Source of the DNA: Erysipelothrix rhusiopathiae
Lineage (GTDB): Bacteria > Bacillota_I > Bacilli_A > Erysipelotrichales > Erysipelotrichaceae
Direction of reading: 5' to 3'
Assembly (NCBI RefSeq): GCF_900637845.1
Contig: NZ_LR134439.1
Coordinates: forward strand, 310,001-374,000
DNA: 64,000 bases
Shown: positions 57,460-64,000 of the stretch, one piece after another
Position numbering within the stretch: position 1 is the first letter of the stretch
Layout: each line of letters opens with the position of its first letter
Notes under the pieces: model-generated
The model's database searches: none
Told to the model about the DNA's origin: nothing
Seen by the model: the letters and a program-made list of their open reading frames with translations, nothing else
Made by a program: the position numbers and the translations under genes

Positions 57460-58314
57460 ATGTATGATTATTTAAAAGTAAGCAATACAGATTCTCTTTT
57501 TTATATTAAAGATATCGTACCAAATCCCCGTGGTGTAGTGCTCATGTGTCATGGATTCACCAATCATTCGGGCGACTATGATGTATATGCACGTGAACTG
57601 AATAAAAACAACTACTCTGTATACCGTTACGATATGCGTGGTCACGGCAAGACCATTTCAGAAAAAGGTGATATTGACACGTATAAGACCTATATTACGG
57701 ACCTACACACTATGGTTCGTATGGCAACTCGTGAAAACATTCATATCCCTTTATTTACCCTGGGATTTAGTATGGGTGGTCTTGTTTCAGCGCTCTATGG
57801 TATTGAGTACCCAAACAGCTTAAGTGGACAGGTATTCCTTGGGCCTGCGGTCGGTTATGTCAGTGGTGTTCGAGGTCCCAATCGACTGGGAATCAAACTG
57901 GCAAGTAAATTAGCTGATGATATGCTTGTGAAATTCACGGAGGACTCGTTGGAAATTAATAATCCAATCAAAAAAGAAACGCTGGAAAAAGATTATATGT
58001 ATACCAGCAAAAATCCGATGCGTTTATCGTACTTTACCGTTCGTTTTGCACGATCAGTATTTATTGATGGGGCTGAAGATTTGATGAGTCGACGTGAATT
58101 TTATCGCTATCCAACCTTTATTGCGCAAGGAGAAGAAGATCCAACCGTTCCTAAAGATGTTTCGGAGTCTTTTTATGAATTAATTCAATCAAAGGATAAA
58201 ACTTTAAAAATCTATCCCGGCATGCGGCATGTCCTATATGATGAGCCAAATGGGATGGAAGTCATTCAAGATACGATTGATTGGCTTAGCAATCGAACAA
58301 CCCCTCTAAAATAG
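57460..58314 (+). CDS. alpha/beta hydrolase, monoacylglycerol lipase-like
   Basis: This 284-residue hydrolase has the nucleophile elbow GFSMGG (Ser about residue 105), the HGFTNHSGDYD oxyanion region and the MRGHGKT motif. A catalytic Asp is likely in GEEDPTVP and the His in MRHVLYDEP. There is no signal peptide, so it acts in the cytoplasm or on the inner membrane face. The shape is that of lysophospholipase or monoglyceride lipase. AGTGAGT precedes ATG 57460. Substrate is not known. Confidence 0.85.
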   Translation: MYDYLKVSNTDSLFYIKDIVPNPRGVVLMCHGFTNHSGDYDVYARELNKNNYSVYRYDMRGHGKTISEKGDIDTYKTYITDLHTMVRMATRENIHIPLFTLGFSMGGLVSALYGIEYPNSLSGQVFLGPAVGYVSGVRGPNRLGIKLASKLADDMLVKFTEDSLEINNPIKKETLEKDYMYTSKNPMRLSYFTVRFARSVFIDGAEDLMSRREFYRYPTFIAQGEEDPTVPKDVSESFYELIQSKDKTLKIYPGMRHVLYDEPNGMEVIQDTIDWLSNRTTPLK

Positions 58315-58334
58315 TCTCTCAAGACTATTTTTTT
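58308..58334 (+). terminator. terminator overlapping the hydrolase stop codon
   Basis: AAAATAGTCT pairs with AGACTATTTT, loop CTCA, followed by T. The TAG stop is inside the left arm. Confidence 0.92.
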
Positions 58335-58446
58335 GTAATAATACCATTTTGATTACATTACCTTTAACTTATATAACATTCTTCATTCCAATGATTTAAT
58401 ATCTTATATATTAATCGTGATGAAGTCGTGAAAATAGGAGACGTTT

Positions 58447-60006
58447 ATGAATCAAAATAATTTTTGGGCAATTATTGCATCCATTCGAAATCAAAGTCAG
58501 AATGATGATGCGTTGTTTTATTTCCTTTTCCAAAAAAATGTTAAAAACATGGCTCCCCAAGATTTAGAAAATTTTAACTTATATTTTTATGGATATCTCG
58601 AAGCCTTAAATGAGAGTGTTTGGCCCATCATGCTCTGTCAAGTCGTGAATGACTCAATTGAGTATGATACCGTTCGAAACTTTAACTTATGGGTTTTAAG
58701 TCAAGGCTACGGTGCTTATTGTACTGCCTTAGATAATCCAGATATGTTGGGAGATGTGGTAACATATATTCCATATAAAAATGCACAATTCCCACAGTTA
58801 ATTGATGTTGTGGGAGAAAGAGGATATGGTGACATAAGGGTTGAGACACCAAACTATTATCGTAATCTAAAATGGGGAAACTACAAAAACACAGAACATG
58901 CGTTACTGGATATTTCAAATGTCCTTCCACGTATGAATTCAGCGATGGAACTTTATGGTATGAAAAATTTATCCTCGGAAGATGTAGAGAAGTTACTTAA
59001 AAAATGGGGTGTTAATACTAATTTTTTTGCAGAATATAAAAATAGTAAGGAAGCATCAAAGTTTACTGAGATAGCTAGGAATGTATGTACTGAATATTTT
59101 GATATCCAAGAATCGCTCCATGAAATTGTGGAACTTTTGACGATTCAAGCGCACCACTTGTTTTACTGTGCAGTTAATCCATTTACCCATACAAGTAGAA
59201 TCGTTCGTTTTAATATTGATACCAAGAAAAAAAATGATATTTATAAATCGACATGTATTACAAAAGTCACTTACGTCGACCGCAACCAAGAGTTTCTTGT
59301 TTTTTTTGTTGATCATGGCTATGAGAATCAAAGCTGTGAAGATATGTATTTGATTTACAATATAAATGCCAATACGATTAATCGGGTAAAACCACAGTTA
59401 AGTGAGCCAATGACATTACTGAATAAGGCAATTTTGATTGAAAAAGATTTATATTTTTGTGCTAAAACCAATGATTCAAAGTCATATGATATTTATCGAT
59501 ACAGTACGTTAACACACACAACATTTAAAATGATTTTAAATGCAGGGATGTTGACTCGGTATGAGGATACATTTATATTCGGAAAAATAAATGCTTCGGA
59601 CAAAGTTCACTTTGTTCGTGGTATCTATGAATTTTCAATCGAGCGCGAGCAAATTATTACCCACAATTCAAACATATTTTACAATGAAGTTTCTATCCAT
59701 GGAAAAGAAGGCATTTTTGGTTTGAGAGAAGGACTTCACGTCTGGTTGAATTGCTTCGATTTTGAAAGTCATAAAATGTGTCCCCTCGAATTTGATGATG
59801 TCATCCCACTTGTCTATAATGAGCGTATGTTGGTTGGATGGATGCGTGTTGAAAGTGGACAGAAGCTTGTAATCATTGATCGGTCTACGAAAAAATTATA
59901 TAGTTTAGAAAAAGGGGTTATTTATGCTTTTGATGAGAATCATTTAGATTGGATAAGTACGGATTCCTATCAAAAATCAATAAAGATAAATCATCTGTTG
60001 TATTAA
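58447..60006 (+). CDS. DUF4240 domain protein, 519 aa
   Basis: The first 110 residues resemble DUF4240 (FWAIIASIRNQS, LNLYFYGYLEALNESVWPI region, FNLWVLSQGYGAYCTAL and a PD pair). The rest, about 400 residues, is beta-rich with repeated Tyr/Asp segments (IYRYSTLTHTTF, YLIYNINANTIN) and could form a propeller-like fold. I do not recognise its function. There is no signal peptide or membrane segment. ATG 58447 follows AGGAGAC. The gene stands alone and ends in a shared hairpin with the minus-strand operon. Confidence 0.7.
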   Translation: MNQNNFWAIIASIRNQSQNDDALFYFLFQKNVKNMAPQDLENFNLYFYGYLEALNESVWPIMLCQVVNDSIEYDTVRNFNLWVLSQGYGAYCTALDNPDMLGDVVTYIPYKNAQFPQLIDVVGERGYGDIRVETPNYYRNLKWGNYKNTEHALLDISNVLPRMNSAMELYGMKNLSSEDVEKLLKKWGVNTNFFAEYKNSKEASKFTEIARNVCTEYFDIQESLHEIVELLTIQAHHLFYCAVNPFTHTSRIVRFNIDTKKKNDIYKSTCITKVTYVDRNQEFLVFFVDHGYENQSCEDMYLIYNINANTINRVKPQLSEPMTLLNKAILIEKDLYFCAKTNDSKSYDIYRYSTLTHTTFKMILNAGMLTRYEDTFIFGKINASDKVHFVRGIYEFSIEREQIITHNSNIFYNEVSIHGKEGIFGLREGLHVWLNCFDFESHKMCPLEFDDVIPLVYNERMLVGWMRVESGQKLVIIDRSTKKLYSLEKGVIYAFDENHLDWISTDSYQKSIKINHLLY

Positions 60007-60042
60007 AAAAAGATCAGAACCTAAGAGTCCCGATCTTTTTTT
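60005..60042. terminator. bidirectional terminator between convergent genes
   Basis: AAAAAAAGATC (60005-60015) pairs with GATCTTTTTTT (60032-60042), so each strand has a T run after the stem. The stop codon of the minus-strand gene is in the loop. Confidence 0.85.
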
Positions 60043-60746
60043 GATGCATGGTATAAAAGTTCATCAACTTTCTTAAACTGTCTTTGAATATAGAGATATA
60101 TCACTATAATAACAAGTAACGGAATTAATAACAAAACCATTACAGTAATCGTGATTGATCTTGGATTTATCGTTTCAAATGCCCCAACTTGACTAGCGAG
60201 TGATGCATCACGATTTATAGAATTCCATGTTGCATTTTTTGCGGGGACCTCAAACACTTTAATCTGAATCATAGTCTGATTGCTCGTCTTGAAAGTGACC
60301 GTTATCCCATCCGCGCTTTCTTTTCTTAATACTTCAGTAATTGGAATTGTTTCGCCGGTTTCTTGAATCCAAGCTCTTACGTGCGCGAGGTCGATTAACC
60401 GTTGATCTGTTAGGCGACTAAAGGTTCCTATTGTAATTTCTATGTTAGAAGCAACAATAACCTCAGTACTATCGGTAAGTTTTTTATTTTCGGTTTGTGG
60501 TTCTGACACAGACTTTATGATTGGATTGGGTGTATTTTTTAAATCGTCTTCAGTTATTGTTAGAGTAATAATATCATATTGTTCGAGCCCGTCATCATCG
60601 ATATAATAGATACGAATACGATATCGACCAGCTTCGGTAATATGTTCAACTGAATCGTAAATCTTTTCATCTTCGAATGAAAAAACAGGTACTAAAATAA
60701 TTTCGAATAAAAATATTATAGTAAATAACCTAGTGAGTTTCTTCAT
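60021..60746 (-). CDS. secreted single-span membrane protein of the two-component operon
   Basis: This 241-residue protein has an N-terminal signal or anchor (MKKLTRLFTIIFLFEIILVPVFS), a beta-rich extracellular region of about 165 aa with an Ig-like start (AGRYRIRIYYIDDDG), a C-terminal hydrophobic helix (about residues 197-220, TVMVLLLIPLLVIIVIYLY) and a short basic cytoplasmic tail. ATG 60746 follows GGAG. It overlaps the 3' end of the kinase gene by 17 bp, so the two are coupled. I do not recognise the family. It may sense or modulate the kinase signal. Confidence 0.7.
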   Translation of the reverse strand: MKKLTRLFTIIFLFEIILVPVFSFEDEKIYDSVEHITEAGRYRIRIYYIDDDGLEQYDIITLTITEDDLKNTPNPIIKSVSEPQTENKKLTDSTEVIVASNIEITIGTFSRLTDQRLIDLAHVRAWIQETGETIPITEVLRKESADGITVTFKTSNQTMIQIKVFEVPAKNATWNSINRDASLASQVGAFETINPRSITITVMVLLLIPLLVIIVIYLYIQRQFKKVDELLYHASKKDRDS

Positions 60747-62118
60747 CATGTTCTCCACGTTCTTTTGGAAGTGTAATTGTAATAAATACATTCTTATTAT
60801 TAGTTTTGAGGTTGTATGATCCATGAGCCAAATTTGCGAGATCTTTAATTAGGAAGAGACCATTTCCACTACTGTGTTGATGCTCTTTATCTTCATTTAG
60901 AACGTTAAATAGAAATTCGGATTTCTTCATGCGATCGAGATTCTTAAGACTGCTTTCATTTTCATAAATCATTTCGACCGAGTGAGAAAGTTCGCGAATA
61001 GAAATGAAAACGGTTGATTCAGGGAGTGCGTAATGTCCGATATTCGACATTAAATTATGAATCAACAATTGTAAAATAACTTTATTGGATTCAATATTTA
61101 ACGATTCGGGCCCATCAATGTCAATCATTAAAGCTTTCTTTGAAAAGCTTTGTCCGAAAGAACGTAAGGTTGTATAAGTTAATGCGATTAAATCAAAATT
61201 TGAAATATTTTTTTCCAGTGTAAGATTATCTTGGTTTAATACTTTTAGAATTTCATTAATACGTTCCATGAGTTTGGTGCTATGTTTTATGTTCATAGAC
61301 GCAACAGATGATGGAGTATCTGATGGATTAGTGTTATCAATTACCAGTTCATTAATCATCAACTGTTGGTGCACCGGTGTTTTTAAATCGTGAACGAAAG
61401 AACGTGAAACAACTAAAGCGTTGTTTAAACGTTGACGACTAATTTCTAAATCTTTTTCAAAGTCAGTATAACGGTGTGACGCTTGTATCATTGCATTATC
61501 AATTTGAGATGAGACATTAGAAAGACGTTGATTGATCACATCATCACTGGCTTTGATTTGATCAAATTCGTAATTTTGAAGATGCTCGAGCGATACTTTT
61601 GCTTTCTTTAATGGTTGTATAAGCGAATTCATAATAAAGAAAAATGCTAATGTAATTATGATGAACGAGAAGCTTAGAATAATTATTTGTTTTGCTAGAA
61701 AAGGCATTAAATATATATCGTCAGGGAAATTATACAAACGTATAAAAAATTGATAATCATCTTCGTGAGAATTCAAGTTGCCTTTCGCTTCGTATAATAC
61801 TGCTTTTGAAGAAACAATGTCGAAGAAATTTCTATCATCAAGTGCTATTGAAGATTGATAGATGGTTTTCTGATTCTCAATTACAAGAAGATCAAGAGGA
61901 TACCGTGCTGCAAGAGTCCCAAAGTGATTCTCTTTCGTTAATGCATAATCATCAACAGATTTGCTGACTTCAGCTTCAATTTTTTCGACAGCTTTAGACT
62001 CCTCTAGCCGGTATTGAGCAGGGAGGTTGCTGAGATTTATAACATAATAGGCTATTATAACGACATAGCCTATAGAGAGCGCGATTCCGAAAAGAAAGCT
62101 ACTTTTACTATGCTTCAT
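60730..62118 (-). CDS. sensor histidine kinase
   Basis: This 462-residue kinase has a helix at about residues 11-30, an extracytoplasmic domain of about 110 aa and a second helix at about 143-163. The phosphoacceptor region RSFVHDLKTPVHQ has His243. The ATPase part has an N box (LLIHNLMSNIGHYAL) and G2 box (SSGNGLFLIKDLA), but the DxGxG G1 box is not clear. ATG 62118 overlaps the response regulator stop. It should phosphorylate the regulator encoded just upstream. Confidence 0.85.
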   Translation of the reverse strand: MKHSKSSFLFGIALSIGYVVIIAYYVINLSNLPAQYRLEESKAVEKIEAEVSKSVDDYALTKENHFGTLAARYPLDLLVIENQKTIYQSSIALDDRNFFDIVSSKAVLYEAKGNLNSHEDDYQFFIRLYNFPDDIYLMPFLAKQIIILSFSFIIITLAFFFIMNSLIQPLKKAKVSLEHLQNYEFDQIKASDDVINQRLSNVSSQIDNAMIQASHRYTDFEKDLEISRQRLNNALVVSRSFVHDLKTPVHQQLMINELVIDNTNPSDTPSSVASMNIKHSTKLMERINEILKVLNQDNLTLEKNISNFDLIALTYTTLRSFGQSFSKKALMIDIDGPESLNIESNKVILQLLIHNLMSNIGHYALPESTVFISIRELSHSVEMIYENESSLKNLDRMKKSEFLFNVLNEDKEHQHSSGNGLFLIKDLANLAHGSYNLKTNNKNVFITITLPKERGEHDEETH

Positions 62119-62785
62119 TCCACTTATAGCCACATCCTCGGACTGTGACAATTGAAAAAATATTCATTTTGGTTCGCAAGTTCTTCAAATGTACATCAAC
62201 CTTACGAATGTTTTCAGGAGTAGGCTCCTCAGCCCATACAGCTCTAAGTAAATCTTCGCGCGTGATTAATTCAGACTTATGACTTAAAAAGTATTCAAGA
62301 AGACCGAATTCAGTAGGGGTTAAATGATGTTCTACATTGTCTTTGTAAACACTTCTAAGACGCAAATCCATCATGATATTTTCAATGCTTGATGCTAAAA
62401 ATTTGATGTGTGTGATAGGGACTTCTTCACGATCTAAAATATTCGCAATATACTGAAGAACTACCTTTAAGCTTTTTGATTTTTCAATATATAAATCTGT
62501 ATGAAGTCTGAGTGATTCGAGTTCGGTACTGTTGCTTGGTTTTCCAGTTAAAATAATTGAACGTGTACCTGGCGACATTTTTCGTGATGCCTCAACAAGA
62601 CGTAAACCATTAATCACATCTAATTCAAGGTCAGTTAGTAATAAATCATAATGATTTAAAGCTAAACTTTCCATTGCATCAATTCCACTGTAGACACAAT
62701 CCACATCATAAGGAACTTTCTCAAGCTTTTCTTTTAGAAAATCAGAATATTCAACATCATCTTCAACAAATAATATTTTTTTCAT
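62108..62785 (-). CDS. OmpR-family response regulator
   Basis: This 225-residue protein has an N-terminal receiver with acidic pair D9/D10, phosphorylation site D52 (LLLTDLELD) and T80-region ILTGKP. A C-terminal winged helix (TPTEFGLLEYFLSHKSE, VDVHLKNLRTKMN) binds DNA. ATG 62785 follows AGAGGTAAA. It is first in the minus-strand regulator/kinase/membrane protein operon. The target genes are not known; the divergent surface protein at 63663 is a candidate by position. Confidence 0.92.
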   Translation of the reverse strand: MKKILFVEDDVEYSDFLKEKLEKVPYDVDCVYSGIDAMESLALNHYDLLLTDLELDVINGLRLVEASRKMSPGTRSIILTGKPSNSTELESLRLHTDLYIEKSKSLKVVLQYIANILDREEVPITHIKFLASSIENIMMDLRLRSVYKDNVEHHLTPTEFGLLEYFLSHKSELITREDLLRAVWAEEPTPENIRKVDVHLKNLRTKMNIFSIVTVRGCGYKWNEA

Positions 62786-63662
62786 AAATTTACCTCTTTT
62801 AAATTACTCATATTTTATCTTTATTTTCTACACAAGACCTCAAAATGCTATATAAACATTGAAAAATGTAATAAAAATCAAAAATTGGAAGTATAAGGTT
62901 CACAATATGGAATAAACAAATAAATTCAAAATAAGGAACTGTTTATTTAATATCATATGATTTTCTAATGGTAATTAAGCCTAATCCAAGATTACATAAA
63001 AAGGTTGTAATTATATTAATCATTTATAATTTTTTACATTAGCTCTGATCATTAGGAAGAGAAATGTAGCGTATTAATAATCATAAGTCTTTCACTTAAT
63101 GAATTATTGAAATTGCAAAAATAGAGCGTTTTAAAGAAACATTCTTTTTTAAAAAATTAATTATGAGTATTAGGAGGATTGAAACTGATAAAAAACAGAA
63201 TGTATTAACAACTGAAAGTACACATGTTTTTATGGAATGATTAGTATTTAAACCTGGATGAAAAATACAATTGTAAACGGTGTAATCAATATTTTTAGAA
63301 GCCAACATACAGGTTTGTTTTTGTATGTAAAATAACAAAAAAAGTTTGTTTGTTTTGCTGTTTGAATTTAGTATTAGAATTTTGAGTGAAGAACTCGTTA
63401 TTTAAGTGAACTATGAAGACGGAAATTCGTTTTTCGTATCCCTTTATAATAACAAAAATGTTGTAATATCCATTTATAAGTAGATATTATCAATTTTTAC
63501 AAAAATTTAATATTCAAATTATGCACTTAATTAACTACATATTTCATCTATTTTTTTATAACATTTAAGCTTTTGTTTATGACAAATTGCGCACAAAAGT
63601 CACGTCGGACTTTAAGATAATTTCGTAAACACACGCGACGTGTGTTAGAAGGAGGATGAGAT
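62786..63662. other. 877-bp divergent intergenic region with a leader hairpin
   Basis: No real gene is seen; the short minus-strand frame at 63096-63338 has no ribosome site. The region should hold the promoters of the two-component operon and of the secreted protein. TATAAT at 63445-63450 is a possible -10. AACACACG pairs with CGTGTGTT around CGA (63628-63646), six bases before the AAGGAGG site of the next gene. Confidence 0.55.
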
Positions 63663-64000
63663 ATGAAGGGTATTAAAAAACATTTAGTTGCTTTATTATC
63701 TACAGTATTGATGATGACATCACTCGGTATCGCACCAGCACTCGCTGATGATGCGCCACTTGGAAACGATGACTTCAATATCGTAGTGAATAAAAAACTA
63801 AACCCCAAAGATCTTACATTAGATTTAAAAATCAAACTTGAAGATAAAGATCCGACTACGCCTAAAGTAGTTAATGACTTATCACAAGTATTCAAAGACG
63901 AGGGAAAGGAGAAAGAGAAACTTGATCTTGTAAAAGATAAAACCGACGAGTACGAAATGGTTGTATCTGAGAATGGCGAAGTTGAATTTGAACTAAACTA
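63663..64000 (+). CDS. secreted surface protein, N-terminal part (3' end outside window)
   Basis: This is the start of a secreted protein. MKGIKKHLVALLSTVLMM and ending ALADD is a typical signal peptide cut near residue 28. The next 85 residues are very charged (Lys/Asp/Glu), such as LKIKLEDKDPTTP, and I recognise no domain. ATG 63663 follows GGAGGATG. The frame is open to the edge. An LPxTG or choline-binding end cannot be checked here. Confidence 0.8.
   Translation, partial: MKGIKKHLVALLSTVLMMTSLGIAPALADDAPLGNDDFNIVVNKKLNPKDLTLDLKIKLEDKDPTTPKVVNDLSQVFKDEGKEKEKLDLVKDKTDEYEMVVSENGEVEFELN

Noticed and set aside
63548-63895. 115-codon minus-strand frame across the secreted protein start
   Set aside because: The plus strand has a ribosome site and signal peptide; the minus frame has neither.
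1-64000. CRISPR arrays, rRNA, tRNA and prophage genes
   Set aside because: No spaced short repeats, no recognisable tRNA arms or rRNA sequence, and no integrase or phage structural genes were seen.

Overview
The window is AT-rich DNA from a low-GC Gram-positive bacterium, and Erysipelothrix (Erysipelotrichia) or a close relative fits best. The reasons are AGGAGG-type ribosome sites, many sortase-anchored surface proteins with LPxTG variants (LPPTG, LPPAG, LPNTG, LPATG), a nucleoside-scavenging operon, and a capsule locus set among decayed insertion sequences. The genus call is inference from gene content; no rRNA or tRNA gene was seen.

Region 1 (1-7756) is one tightly packed plus-strand operon for nucleoside salvage: a PfkB sugar kinase (cut by the left edge), a BMP-family lipoprotein, a double-cassette ATPase, two permeases, two nucleoside hydrolases and a small YczE-like membrane protein between the hydrolases. 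Nucleosides would be bound, imported, split to base and ribose, and the ribose phosphorylated.

Region 2 (7757-21720) is a surface-protein and IS-remnant zone. It holds an internalin-like LRR protein, a DUF421 membrane protein, a 1024-residue wall protein with six near-identical 249-bp repeats, a 91-residue secreted protein with an LPPYG tail, a heavily frameshifted adhesin pseudogene, and wrecks of IS3- and IS30-family elements.

Region 3 (21925-31054) starts with a TetR repressor divergent from an ABC exporter operon, with two 14-bp palindromes over the promoter. It continues with an Mga-like regulator next to a 1014-residue LPNTG protein, and a membrane-bound XRE regulator whose natural start appears cut off by a nonsense codon.

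Region 4 (31216-46735) is the cell-surface polysaccharide (capsule) locus. It encodes two EpsG-type polymerases, a Stealth sugar-phosphate transferase, two sugar-nucleotide 4,6-dehydratases, a DegT aminotransferase, a PglC-like initiating transferase, a decarboxylase/epimerase/ATP-grasp cassette and two GT4 glycosyltransferases. I infer a polymer that starts on an amino-deoxy sugar, carries phosphodiester links and probably an amide-linked decoration. No flippase gene is present in the window.

Region 5 (46736-64000) has another dead IS3 copy, an AEC transporter with a 2-hydroxyacid dehydrogenase, a 1412-residue adhesin with eight SpaA/Cna-B-like repeats, housekeeping RNA-modification genes (rlmN and a TtcA-like gene), an alpha/beta hydrolase, a DUF4240 protein, a minus-strand response regulator / histidine kinase / membrane protein operon, and the start of another secreted protein cut by the right edge.
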